Assembly (NCBI GenBank): GCA_015493615.1
Contig: WGCV01000062.1
Location: 1-64,000 of the forward strand
Length of the DNA stretch: 64,000 nt
Reading direction: 5' to 3'
Source: Melioribacteraceae bacterium
GTDB taxonomy: Bacteria > Bacteroidota > Ignavibacteria > Ignavibacteriales > Melioribacteraceae
The notes under the pieces were generated by a model that was not told the DNA's origin, ran no database searches, and worked only from the letters and a program-made list of their open reading frames with translations. A program made the translations under genes and the position numbers. The number at the start of each line of letters is the position of its first letter. Within the stretch, counting starts at the first letter, position 1. This document shows, piece by piece, positions 8,293 to 15,946 of this stretch.

Positions 8293-9297
8293 ATGGAAAG
8301 GAACAGAATTACAGTCGGATTGCTTGCGGGAGGAATTTCGGAAGAAAGGAAGGTGTCTCTTGAAACGGGAAAATCTGTCTATTCGGCATTGCTTCAGCTC
8401 GGTTATAAGGTTAAATTAATCGACCCCGCTTTCGGGATGAATCAGATTTCTTCGGATAAAGAATTTTTCACGCAGCAAACAAGCAAGAGTTCCGGACAAA
8501 CTTTTCTGGAAACATTTAACGCGAAAAATTTTTCCGGTATCGATGTTGTTTACAATGCAATGCACGGACCTCTCGCCGAAGACGGCGTAACGCAGACGCT
8601 TCTTGATTTATTGGGGTTAAAGTATGTAGGAGCGGACGCGTCGGCAAGCGCAATAGGGATGGATAAATGGCTTTCCAAAATATTGTTTGATAAGGCGGGC
8701 GTTAAGACTCCGAAAGGCTTGTTGGTTACCCGCAACAATTATTCCGAAAAGGACGCGAAATATTTTATTGAACAAAATCTTTCGGTTCCTTTTATCGTAA
8801 AGCCGAATAATCAAGGCTCGACTATCGGATTAACTCTTTGTAAAGATATTACGCTGTTAAACGATGCAGTAGAAAAAGCTTTTTCCGTTTCCGACAAAGT
8901 TTTAATTGAGGAATTTGTCCCCGGCAGAGAACTGACCGCGGCTGTGATTAACGGAAAAGCTTTTCCGGTTTTGGAGATAGTTCCCAAGTCGGGACTTTAT
9001 GATTTTGAAGCCAAATATGAAAGCGAGGACACTGATTTTATTGTGCCCGCTGAAATTAAAAGTCGGGACGCCGTTACGATTCAAGAGTGGGCGGTAAAAG
9101 CCTTTGAAGCAATCGGCTGCCGCGATTACGGAAGAGTTGATTTTAAGCTGACGGAAAACGATGAAATTTTCTGCCTTGAAATAAACACGCTCCCCGGAAT
9201 GACTAATCACAGTCTTGTTCCTAAAATGGCTCAAGCCGCGGGAATAGGATTTAACGAACTTGTTGACGGCTTAATTATAAACGCGCTTGAAAGATGA
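8293..9297 (+). CDS. ddl: D-alanine--D-alanine ligase
   Basis: 334 residues of the ATP-grasp family. Seen: GGISEERKVSLETG at the N terminus, YNAMHGPLAEDG, the ATP-lid region PFIVKPNNQGSTIG, EEFVPGRELTAAV, and the metal-binding C-terminal motif EINTLPGMTNHSLVPKMA. It makes the D-Ala-D-Ala dipeptide of peptidoglycan precursors in the cytoplasm. Its stop overlaps the next gene's start (ATGA), so it is translationally coupled to a septum protein, fitting a cell-wall and division unit. Confidence 0.95.
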   Translation: MERNRITVGLLAGGISEERKVSLETGKSVYSALLQLGYKVKLIDPAFGMNQISSDKEFFTQQTSKSSGQTFLETFNAKNFSGIDVVYNAMHGPLAEDGVTQTLLDLLGLKYVGADASASAIGMDKWLSKILFDKAGVKTPKGLLVTRNNYSEKDAKYFIEQNLSVPFIVKPNNQGSTIGLTLCKDITLLNDAVEKAFSVSDKVLIEEFVPGRELTAAVINGKAFPVLEIVPKSGLYDFEAKYESEDTDFIVPAEIKSRDAVTIQEWAVKAFEAIGCRDYGRVDFKLTENDEIFCLEINTLPGMTNHSLVPKMAQAAGIGFNELVDGLIINALER

Positions 9298-9572
9298 AAA
9301 AGAGTATTGCCGCAATAATCATACTAATATCCTTTGTCGTTTTGGCGGCGTATCTTTTTTTTAACGAAAACGGATTTCTAAAAGAAATAAAAGTTAATAA
9401 GGAAATCAGCCGTATTCAATCCGCGATAGATTCGACAAATTCAAGAATCGAAAATCTGAAAAAAGAAATTGATTCCCTAAAAACCAACAAGAACAAAATT
9501 GAACACGTCGCGCGGGAACGATATAACTTTCGCGCAAAAGATGAAAAAGTTCTGGATATTGAAGTAAAATAG
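9294..9572 (+). CDS. FtsB/DivIC-type septum formation initiator
   Basis: 92 residues: a very short cytoplasmic N terminus, one membrane helix (about 4-22), then a coiled coil (about 35-75) ending in the DivIC/FtsB-like EHVARERYNFRAKDE motif. FtsB/DivIC proteins form a complex with FtsL and FtsQ at the division site. It overlaps ddl by 4 bp and precedes rarA by 1 bp, so it is expressed as part of the same transcript. The size and topology are normal for the family. Confidence 0.85.
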   Translation: MKKSIAAIIILISFVVLAAYLFFNENGFLKEIKVNKEISRIQSAIDSTNSRIENLKKEIDSLKTNKNKIEHVARERYNFRAKDEKVLDIEVK

Positions 9573-9573
9573 A

Positions 9574-10863
9574 ATGAAAGAAATTCCCCAAATACCTCTC
9601 GCCGAAAGAATCCGCCCGAAAAGTCTTGACGATTTTGTAGGTCAAAACCATCTTATCGGGAAGGGCAAACCGCTTCGGCGGATGATTGAATCAAACAGGC
9701 TCAACTCCTTTATTTTATGGGGACCTCCGGGGACAGGCAAAACGACAATCGCTAAAATAATCGCTGAAGCGACCGACGCAGAGTTTTTTAAGCTGAACGC
9801 AGTTTCCGCCGGAGTAAAGGACGTGCGTGAAATTATCGCAATTGGAAAGACTAATCTCGATTACTTCAAAAAAACAATTTTGTTTATTGATGAAATTCAC
9901 AGGTTCAATAAAGCTCAGCAGGACGCTCTTCTTGCCTCAGTGGAAGCGGGCGAGATTATTTTAATCGGCGCGACGACGGAAAATCCTTCGTTTGAAGTAA
10001 TTCCCGCGCTTCGGTCAAGAATGCAGATTTTTGTTCTGAAAGAACTGGACAAAAAAGATTTGGAGCGGATTGTTGATCAAGCTCTGGAAAAAGATGATTT
10101 TCTGAAAGGATTGAATGTTTCCGAGATTGACAAGGATTTTTTAATCTTTGTCTCCGGCGGCGACGCGCGAAGACTGCTGAATACTTTGGAGGCGGTAGTC
10201 GTTAATCAAATCGATAAAAAAGAAATTACAATTACCGAACAAATTATCCGAGATGTGATTCAAACAAAGTCGGTTAACTATGATAAGGACGGAGAAGAAC
10301 ATTACAATGTGATTTCCGCTTTTATTAAAAGCGTACGCGGAAGCGATCCGGACGCCGCGCTTTACTGGCTTGCTCGGATGCTCGAAGGAGGGGAAGACCC
10401 GATTTTTATCGCTCGGCGGCTTATTGTTTTGGCGGCTGAAGATGTAGGAAACGCTTCTCCGAACGGACTTGTGTTAGCCGAAGCGGCTTTCAGCGCGGTT
10501 CAAAAAATCGGAATGCCCGAGGCAAGAATTATTCTCGCCCAATGTACGACGTATCTTGCGGGCGCGCCTAAAAGCAACGCCGCGTATCTCGGTATTGACG
10601 CGGCGTTGGAATTTGTAAGAGCAAATCCAGATTTTCCCGTTCCGCTTCATCTGAGAAATGCTCCGACCAAGATGATGAAAAATCTCGGTTACGGAAAAAA
10701 CTACAAGTATCCGCACAGTTTTGAGAACGATTTTACCATTCAAAAATATTTGCCGAAAGAAGCCGAAGAGAAACAATTTTATAATCCAACCGAGAACGGT
10801 CAGGAGAAAATTATCAAAGAGAGACTGAAATTTTTCTGGAAAGATAAAAAGAAATACGACTAA
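9574..10863 (+). CDS. rarA: Replication-associated recombination protein RarA (MgsA)
   Basis: 429 residues of the AAA+ clamp-loader-like family. Walker A is GPPGTGKTT (50-58), Walker B is LFIDEIHRF near 103-111, and sensor 1 (ILIGATTENPSFEV) follows. The C-terminal tetramerisation region includes KSVRGSDPDAALYWLARML and YGKNYKYPH. RarA acts at stalled replication forks. It is the last gene of the rightward cluster and converges on dprA, overlapping its end by 4 bp, so the two transcripts must terminate into each other. Confidence 0.94.
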   Translation: MKEIPQIPLAERIRPKSLDDFVGQNHLIGKGKPLRRMIESNRLNSFILWGPPGTGKTTIAKIIAEATDAEFFKLNAVSAGVKDVREIIAIGKTNLDYFKKTILFIDEIHRFNKAQQDALLASVEAGEIILIGATTENPSFEVIPALRSRMQIFVLKELDKKDLERIVDQALEKDDFLKGLNVSEIDKDFLIFVSGGDARRLLNTLEAVVVNQIDKKEITITEQIIRDVIQTKSVNYDKDGEEHYNVISAFIKSVRGSDPDAALYWLARMLEGGEDPIFIARRLIVLAAEDVGNASPNGLVLAEAAFSAVQKIGMPEARIILAQCTTYLAGAPKSNAAYLGIDAALEFVRANPDFPVPLHLRNAPTKMMKNLGYGKNYKYPHSFENDFTIQKYLPKEAEEKQFYNPTENGQEKIIKERLKFFWKDKKKYD

Positions 10864-11975
10864 GTTTTTACGAAGTACTTGCCCGGAAGCTGTTCGACGA
10901 TTCCTTTAAATTCCAAACTAAGCAGATGGATTGAACAATCAACGACAGATAATCCGCTTTTTGCTGAAATAGAATCAATATGGAGCGGTTCGTCAGTCAG
11001 AGATTCATAAATTTTTTGTTCAAAAAGATTAAGCTGTGAAATATCAACTTGTTTTACTTTTTTCTCTTTTTCCTTCGGAGCAGCGATATTCAGCTCTTCG
11101 AGAATATCGGAAACTTTGAGGGTTATTTTCGCTTCTCCCCGTTGAATAAGCAGATTTGTCCCCTCGCTTGTAGTCGCTCCGAGATTCCCGGGAACGGCAA
11201 AGACTTCGCGTCCTTCGTTAAGAGCTATTGACGCCGTGTTCAAAGCGCCTCCGCTTGTTTTGGTTTCTATGACGAGCGTCCCGAGCGTAAGTCCCGCTAT
11301 TATTCTGTTTCTCTGCGGGAAATTTTTACCGTCCGGTTTTGTCCCTAATTTATATTCGGATAAAATTAATCCTTTCTCAGCAATCTCAAGAAAAAGCGAT
11401 TTATTTTCGGGAGGATAAATCCAGTTTAATCCGGAGCCTGTTACCGCGACTGTTTTCCCGCCCGATTTCAGGCACGCTCTGTGCGCCGCCGAATCAATTC
11501 CTCTCGCCAAACCGCTTACTATTACAAGTCCGTTTTCCGTAAGCTGCTCGGAAAAATATTCCGCTTGTTTTATTCCGTAACGCGATGGTTTCCTTGTGCC
11601 TACAATAGCGATAGAATTTGAATTGAGAAGCGAGACATCCCCAATGTAGTAAAGTAAAACAGGCGGAGAATAAATGTTTCTCAATCTTTCCGGATACTCA
11701 TCATCCGACACGGCAAGTATTTTTCCGCCAAGTTGACTGAGCTTCTCCGCTTCCTTCTTTAACTCGCCCAATGTTTCGCGGTAGTTGGATTTTGCTTTTA
11801 AAATTTTCTGCGCCATACCAACGCTTACTCCCGTAACCTCGACGAGTTCGTCCAAGCGCGCTGCGAAAATTTCTTCGGGAGTATTAAAATTGGCAAGGAG
11901 TTTCAAAAGCATACGAGAGCCGATTCCCTCTACGCTTAAAAGCGAGGATAATATAGCCGTTGATTTTAATTCCAA
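10860..11975 (-). CDS. dprA: DNA processing protein DprA
   Basis: 371 residues. There is a helix-hairpin-helix-like N-terminal region (GIGSRMLLKLLANF), then the Rossmann-like DprA core with GTRKPSRYG, VSGLARGIDSAAHRACL, GSGLNWIYPPEN and FPQRNRIIAGL, and a C-terminal winged-helix segment (about 310-371). DprA loads RecA onto incoming single-stranded DNA during transformation. The start is a TTG at 11975, 2 bp after the stop of the EutN-like gene, so translation is likely coupled. The length is normal. Confidence 0.94.
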   Translation of the reverse strand: MELKSTAILSSLLSVEGIGSRMLLKLLANFNTPEEIFAARLDELVEVTGVSVGMAQKILKAKSNYRETLGELKKEAEKLSQLGGKILAVSDDEYPERLRNIYSPPVLLYYIGDVSLLNSNSIAIVGTRKPSRYGIKQAEYFSEQLTENGLVIVSGLARGIDSAAHRACLKSGGKTVAVTGSGLNWIYPPENKSLFLEIAEKGLILSEYKLGTKPDGKNFPQRNRIIAGLTLGTLVIETKTSGGALNTASIALNEGREVFAVPGNLGATTSEGTNLLIQRGEAKITLKVSDILEELNIAAPKEKEKKVKQVDISQLNLFEQKIYESLTDEPLHIDSISAKSGLSVVDCSIHLLSLEFKGIVEQLPGKYFVKT

Positions 11976-11977
11976 AT

Positions 11978-12253
11978 TTATTCAGTTACTTCGTAATCGT
12001 CCACCACCGCAACAATCATTGTGTTGACGGGAGCGTTTTTATGCCCCAGAATTTGCTGAACAGCCGCGCCTTCTTTTACCACCAAAACCGTATCGCCGAT
12101 TCCGGCGTCGGCGGAATCAAGCGCAATGTGTTCTTTGGTATTTAAAAATTTTCCTTCCAAATCCACCGGCTGAACAACAAGAAGTTTATGCCCCGTAAGA
12201 TACCTGTTTTTGTGAGTTGAAACTACGTTTCCTTTAACTTTTGCCAGGAACAT
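11978..12253 (-). CDS. EutN/CcmL family microcompartment vertex protein (orphan)
   Basis: 91 residues matching the pentameric vertex proteins of bacterial microcompartments end to end: a GNVVSTHKNRYLTGHKLLVVQPVD opening strand-loop-strand, then DAGIGDTVLVVKEGAAVQQ, and finally APVNTMIVAVVDDYEV. In shell systems five copies cap a vertex. No hexameric shell protein (BMC-H/T) and no encapsulated enzyme are encoded anywhere in this window. It overlaps the preceding small membrane-protein gene by one base (TAATG) and precedes dprA by 2 bp. Either the shell genes lie elsewhere or the protein has another role. Confidence 0.88.
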   Translation of the reverse strand: MFLAKVKGNVVSTHKNRYLTGHKLLVVQPVDLEGKFLNTKEHIALDSADAGIGDTVLVVKEGAAVQQILGHKNAPVNTMIVAVVDDYEVTE

Positions 12254-12531
12254 TATTTTTTATGCCTGTAAAAAATTGCAACCGGAAAAATGACAAGGTA
12301 AGCAATTAGTAAAACAATCGGAGAAAAAGTGAGCGAAGTGGGGTTATCCCACGGACCGAAGGACATTAAATAAAATCCGAGAATTAAGACTGCAAAACCG
12401 GTCAGTAAAATTATGGAGTTCGTTTTCGTCCAGTAGTCTTTGAAAAATACTTTTGCTCCAATACTTTTTGATTTATTTCCGGCTGTTTGTTTATTCTTCT
12501 TTTTTTTATCAACGCTTACAATTTTTGTCAT
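12253..12531 (-). CDS. Small two-helix membrane protein, DUF3098-like
   Basis: 92 residues: a basic N terminus (about 1-25), a segment KDYWTKTNSIILLTGFAVLILGFYLMSFG (first membrane helix about 37-56) and a second helix about 68-86, ending in basic residues. The GFYLMSFG turn and the short size resemble DUF3098 proteins; assignment is by eye. Its function is unknown. It is first in the leftward three-gene unit with the EutN-like gene and dprA, and shares one base with the EutN start codon. Confidence 0.6.
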   Translation of the reverse strand: MTKIVSVDKKKKNKQTAGNKSKSIGAKVFFKDYWTKTNSIILLTGFAVLILGFYLMSFGPWDNPTSLTFSPIVLLIAYLVIFPVAIFYRHKK

Positions 12532-12578
12532 GGAGTTTACCTGAACAATTAATATTATTATTTTGATTATAACATATT

Positions 12579-12607
12579 AATATAGATTAAAACCTAAATT
12601 TTGTCAA
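12579..12607 (-). promoter_or_regulatory. Candidate promoter of the DUF3098-like/eutN-like/dprA unit
   Basis: On the minus strand, TTGACA (12602-12607) is followed after exactly 17 nt by TATATT (12579-12584). This has the classic -35/-10 form rather than the TAnnTTTG form used elsewhere in the window. The TTGACA lies in a stretch (AACCTAAATTTTGTCAAT on the plus strand) that looks like a decayed end of the family A element. The first start codon is about 50 nt downstream. Confidence 0.4.
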
Positions 12608-12648
12608 TGCCGGAATTATATTTCAAAGATTCAGAACTTAGTTTTTTT

Positions 12649-12723
12649 TAATCCCGAAAGGATTATATATCTATAGAATTTCGTTCACATTAAGTTTATT
12701 CGACCCCGTTGGAGTCGCATATA
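12649..12723. repeat. Two-hairpin dispersed repeat (REP-like)
   Basis: Two short palindromes, AATCCCGAAAGGATT and CGACCCCGTTGGAGTCG, are separated by an AT-rich linker. I recall similar paired sequences as dispersed intergenic repeats in Bacteroidetes-group genomes, but could not search. Only one copy is present here. It is part of the 861-bp gene-free block 12532-13392, which also holds two family A elements and a nested element. Nothing coding is seen in that block. Confidence 0.5.
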
Positions 12724-12730
12724 ATTATTA

Positions 12731-12880
12731 GAGACCTTTGCAAAACCTAAAATTGTCATATTGAGGACGGTGAGAGCCGTCCGAAATATCTCTAAACTCG
12801 GTACTATTACTGGTTTTGAGATTCTTCATTCCGCTTCGCTTCATTCAGAATGACAAATTTCGGGGTTATGCAAAGCCTTC
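12731..12880 (-). repeat. MITE-like element, family A, copy 3
   Basis: 150-bp copy in reverse orientation (GAGACCTTTGCAAAACC on the left, GGTTATGCAAAGCCTTC on the right). It has an exact 5-bp target duplication, TATTA, at 12726-12730 and 12881-12885. It carries the GAATGAAGCGAAGCGGAAT module. It is a close match to the copy at 58661. Confidence 0.9.
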
Positions 12881-12955
12881 TATTAACTAATTCTTCTATT
12901 AATCCGCCTTGGCGGAATGAATCTTTCGGATTCAGTTGTTAATAATTAAATTTTA

Positions 12956-13260
12956 GAAGGCTTTGCAAAACCTAATTTATATGTTATTCTGCTCCCGCCT
13001 TGGCTCAACTTAAGAGTTTTTTATAATTAACCCATTGCTTCAGCAATGGGGTTAGAACGCAAAATAAATGAAGTTCAACCGGTTTACCGGTTTCCTTAAC
13101 TCTACGGCACATAAACCGGTTAACCGGTTACAGCAATTATGGTTATCCTTTTACCCACTGATGAATCAGTAGGTTAATCGGAATTATTATTTTCTTAAGT
13201 TGACAGCATTGCCCGATTAGGCGAACTCTATATGCCAGGTATAGGTTATGCAAAGGTTAT
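12956..13260 (+). repeat. MITE-like element, family A, copy 4, interrupted by a nested element
   Basis: The left end GAAGGCTTTGCAAAACC (12956) and right end GGTTATGCAAAGGTTAT (to 13260) belong to family A. The flanks TTTTA and TTTCA agree in 4 of 5 bases. The interior is replaced by a different sequence, 13005-13203, bounded by its own inverted repeats. The outer copy is also more diverged than the others, so it is probably an old insertion. Confidence 0.72.
13005..13203. repeat. Nested palindrome-cluster element inside copy 4
   Basis: 199 bp bounded by a perfect 10-bp inverted repeat, TCAACTTAAG (13005-13014) and CTTAAGTTGA (13194-13203). Inside are four successive small palindromes: CCCATTGCTTCAGCAATGGG, AACCGGTTTACCGGTT, AACCGGTTAACCGGTT and an imperfect one around CTGATGAATCAG. 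Such chains of hairpins look like clustered REP sequences. No coding frame is evident. Other copies are not present in the window. Confidence 0.6.
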
Positions 13261-13392
13261 TTTCAACGCTGATTTTCTGCTATATTTAGAAGCCGGTAAT
13301 TGGGAACCATGGAATTATTTAAAAAGAATTAGTGCAATTGTTCCGTCGAATAAATATTTTTCGGTATGAAAATTTCTTAAAGAGGTGATAAA

Positions 13393-14958
13393 ATGATACC
13401 GTTGTTTACAGCCGAACAAAATCGCAATGCAGATAAATATGCAGTAGAAACTCTCGGACTTCAGGGCCCGATGCTGATGGAAAACGCTTCCCGCTCGGTT
13501 TTTATCGAGACGCTGAAAGCTTTTCCGGAACTGAATAATATGATGACAATAGGCGTGGTAGCCGGAAAAGGTAATAACGGCGGAGACGGATTCACAACCG
13601 CGCGGCATTTTATTAACAACGGATATTATGTTAAAATTATTACTCTTGCCGATGAAAAAACACTAAAAGGAGATGCGCTCCTTAACTTCACAGCTACAAA
13701 AAATCTTATCTCCCAAACTAAGTCCGGAGAGATTACCCTTTACAAATCACGACGCGATTTAAATAAGCTGAAAGACTGCACGGTGATTTTTGACGCGCTT
13801 CTCGGCACCGGCGCGCAGGGAAAACTGAAACCTCCTTACGATTCAATTATCTCATTCTTAAATTCGCTTGAAGCTTTCCGTGTGGCTATCGACGTTCCGA
13901 GCGGACTTAACGCCAATACCGGCGCGGGTGAAACGGTTTTCGACGCCGATTTGACTGTTGCGCTCGGCGGGTTTAAGCAAGGGCTTTTCTTTGAAAAAGG
14001 TAAAGCGTTTTCCGGCGAGGTTGTTAAAGGATATATCGGAATCGGAACCGAGTATTTTGAGTCTCTTGAAACGGATACTTATCTCCTTGAGCCTGAAGAC
14101 GCTTACGAAGGTTTACCGGTTAAAACCGTCGATATGAATAAATATTCCGCCGGTAAAGTTTTTACGATTGCAGGCTCCGGTAAGTATGTCGGAGCGGCAA
14201 TGTTTTCCTCCCTTTCGGTCTTTTATTCGGGCGGAGGCGCTTCGGTGTTAACCGTGCCGAAGAATGTCCGCAATCTTTTTCATGATGAAAACGTCGGACT
14301 GATTATTACTCCTTACAACAAAGGGGAAAAAGAATTCTTAACTCCGGAAGATATTCCCGATTTCGAAGATAAATTAAACTGGGCAGATGTAACAACAATC
14401 GGTCCCGGACTTGGAAGAGAACCGGAAACGGTGAAAGCCGTTGAGGAATTAATAAAACTTTTGAAAGGCAAAAATGTTGTGATTGACGCTGACGGATTAT
14501 TTCCTTTCCGCAACGGCAATTACAAAAATTATAATTTTAGTAATTTCGTTTTAACTCCTCATCAGAAAGAGTTTGCCGATTTGCTCGGAATACCGCTTGA
14601 AGAATTAAAGGAAGATGTTCTGCGATACGGCGGAAAGTTTTCGCTTGAAACCGGAGCATATCTTATCCTTAAAGGGGCGCCGACTATTATTTTTAATCCG
14701 CGCGGAGAGGCGTTTATTAATTCTACGGGAAACGCCGGGATGGCGAAGTTCGGCAGCGGAGACGTTTTAAGCGGAGTAACGGCTTCGTTTATTGCGCAAT
14801 CAAAAGAAATTGAAGAGGCGGTAATTGCGGCGGTTTATATTCATTCACTTTCGGCGGACCTGTTGCGAACCGAGAAAACAATTTTCGGTTTAACGGCTAA
14901 AGATATTATGACAAACATTCCCGAAACAATCAAGTTTTTAGATGCTTCGATTATATAA
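13393..14958 (+). CDS. nnrDE: Bifunctional NAD(P)H-hydrate epimerase / ADP-dependent dehydratase
   Basis: 521 residues with two fused domains. The N-terminal epimerase (about 1-215) has GKGNNGGDGFTTARHF (58-73), DALLGTGAQG and DVPSGLNANTG. The C-terminal ribokinase-like dehydratase (about 230-515) has TIGPGLGREPE, DADGLF, LTPHQKEFADLL, and the ATP/ADP and catalytic region GNAGMAKFGSGDVLSG. Together they repair hydrated NAD(P)H. The ATG at 13393 has a good AGAGGTG ribosome site. Its 3' end overlaps the vanZ-like gene by 17 bp. Confidence 0.94.
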   Translation: MIPLFTAEQNRNADKYAVETLGLQGPMLMENASRSVFIETLKAFPELNNMMTIGVVAGKGNNGGDGFTTARHFINNGYYVKIITLADEKTLKGDALLNFTATKNLISQTKSGEITLYKSRRDLNKLKDCTVIFDALLGTGAQGKLKPPYDSIISFLNSLEAFRVAIDVPSGLNANTGAGETVFDADLTVALGGFKQGLFFEKGKAFSGEVVKGYIGIGTEYFESLETDTYLLEPEDAYEGLPVKTVDMNKYSAGKVFTIAGSGKYVGAAMFSSLSVFYSGGGASVLTVPKNVRNLFHDENVGLIITPYNKGEKEFLTPEDIPDFEDKLNWADVTTIGPGLGREPETVKAVEELIKLLKGKNVVIDADGLFPFRNGNYKNYNFSNFVLTPHQKEFADLLGIPLEELKEDVLRYGGKFSLETGAYLILKGAPTIIFNPRGEAFINSTGNAGMAKFGSGDVLSGVTASFIAQSKEIEEAVIAAVYIHSLSADLLRTEKTIFGLTAKDIMTNIPETIKFLDASII

Positions 14959-15367
14959 TTTAATAGCCGATAATCCGCGGAAGTATGTTCTCAGACCATT
15001 AATTTTTTATTGGGCGCTGATTTTTATTCTTACTACAATTCCGGGAAGCATGCTTGTGCATACGATAAAGTTAAGCGATAAAATCGAGCATATTCTTGCA
15101 TATTTCGGCTTGGCTTTTTTGCTTAGTTTTGCCGTCAGATTTTTAAGAGAAAAGTATTTTATTCTTTCGAGAGTTTTTATCACGCTCGGAATAGCTTTCG
15201 CGTACGGAGCTTTCGACGAACTTCATCAAATGCTTATTCCCAAACGTCAAGCGGACTTTCTGGATCTAATGGCGGACACGCTCGGCGCGATACTGGGAAT
15301 ATTGATAGCGGAATTAATTATATATTTGGGCGACAGCCGGAGAAAGAAAAACAATCGAATAGTTTAA
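14942..15367 (+). CDS. VanZ family membrane protein
   Basis: 141 residues with four predicted membrane helices (about 20-36, 48-66, 78-95, 112-132). The family features are IPGSM in the first loop, LSDKIEHILAYFGLAFLL and FGAFDELHQMLIPKRQADFLDLMADTLGA (here YGAFDELHQ). VanZ-like proteins are membrane proteins of uncertain biochemical role; the founding member raises teicoplanin tolerance. The start lies inside the end of nnrDE, suggesting cotranscription. The 159-bp gap after it includes a low-complexity stretch of ACTTTTTACTTT-like repeats (15378-15421). Confidence 0.85.
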   Translation: MLRLYNLIADNPRKYVLRPLIFYWALIFILTTIPGSMLVHTIKLSDKIEHILAYFGLAFLLSFAVRFLREKYFILSRVFITLGIAFAYGAFDELHQMLIPKRQADFLDLMADTLGAILGILIAELIIYLGDSRRKKNNRIV

Positions 15368-15486
15368 TTTAACTCCATACTTTTTACTTTAGACTTTTTA
15401 CTTTTAACTTGAAACTTTTTTCCTTCCGGATTATCTAATAAAATTAAAAAAGATTTATAAGTTTGAATTTTAATTTTTGTGAATTA

Positions 15487-15503
15487 TTATTGAAGTTCAA
15501 TAA
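15487..15503. promoter_or_regulatory. 17-bp perfect palindrome upstream of a redox operon (candidate operator)
   Basis: TTATTGAA-G-TTCAATAA is a perfect 8-1-8 inverted repeat ending 23 bp before the ATG at 15527. It has no T-run and lies in the promoter region, so it looks like a protein-binding site rather than a terminator. The spacing does not fit the usual FNR/CRP consensus. The regulator is unknown. Confidence 0.35.
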
Positions 15504-15526
15504 TTTTTGAATATTGAGAAGGAAAC

Positions 15527-15733
15527 ATGAACAAAACCTTTTTGTTAAAGCGAGTTTTGCCGGTAATCGTCGGCATAGCGCTGGGTTACGCTTACTACTA
15601 TTTTATCGGGTGTAACAACGGGCATTGCTTAATCCAGAGCAATCCATACTATTCGATGTTATACGGCGGAGCGGTCGGACTTATTATGGCTATTCCTTCG
15701 AAGAAAAAAGTTAAGGAGAAAATTGATGAATAA
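15527..15733 (+). CDS. DUF6132 family small membrane protein
   Basis: 68 residues with two membrane helices (about 9-26 and 43-57) around a conserved loop, GCNNGHCLIQSNPYYSMLYGG, which contains two Cys residues and is typical of DUF6132. The C terminus is basic and charged. The family is often found with redox or cytochrome-related genes, and here it precedes a DUF1858 gene and a TlpA-like thioredoxin. Its function is unknown; the conserved Cys pair suggests a disulfide or metal site. It overlaps the next ORF by about 8 bp. Confidence 0.8.
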   Translation: MNKTFLLKRVLPVIVGIALGYAYYYFIGCNNGHCLIQSNPYYSMLYGGAVGLIMAIPSKKKVKEKIDE

Positions 15734-15938
15734 AATTACGAAAGATATTGAGATTGAAGACTTGGTGGATTTGCTTCCCGATTCGGTAACATATTTAATG
15801 GAGCAAGGGATTCGCTGTCTGCGATGCGGCGAGCCTATTTGGGGAACGCTTGAATCGGCTGCAAAGGAAAAAGGTTTCAACGACGACGATATAAAAAAAT
15901 TTGTTGAAGAATTAAATAAAATGCTTGAAAACGCTTAG
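15726..15938 (+). CDS. DUF1858 domain protein
   Basis: About 70 residues. Starting at the ATG at 15726, after the GGAGA ribosome site; an overlapping ATG three bases upstream is possible. It has the DUF1858 pattern: TKDIEIEDLVDLLPDSVTYLMEQGIRCLRCGEPIWGTL, with the CLRC pair around residues 34-37. This domain is associated with hybrid-cluster and other anaerobic redox proteins, where the CxxC pair is thought to be redox-active. It overlaps the DUF6132 gene, and a TlpA-like gene follows 8 bp later, so the three form an operon. Confidence 0.82.
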   Translation: MNKITKDIEIEDLVDLLPDSVTYLMEQGIRCLRCGEPIWGTLESAAKEKGFNDDDIKKFVEELNKMLENA

Positions 15939-15946
15939 GAGAACAA

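Noticed and set aside
13005-13203. CRISPR array
   Set aside because: Several palindromes occur in a row, but repeat units differ and spacing is irregular. There is no cas gene in the window.
15378-15421. Tandem repeat of ACTTTTTACTTT type
   Set aside because: Low-complexity, imperfect and short; no sign of a functional array.
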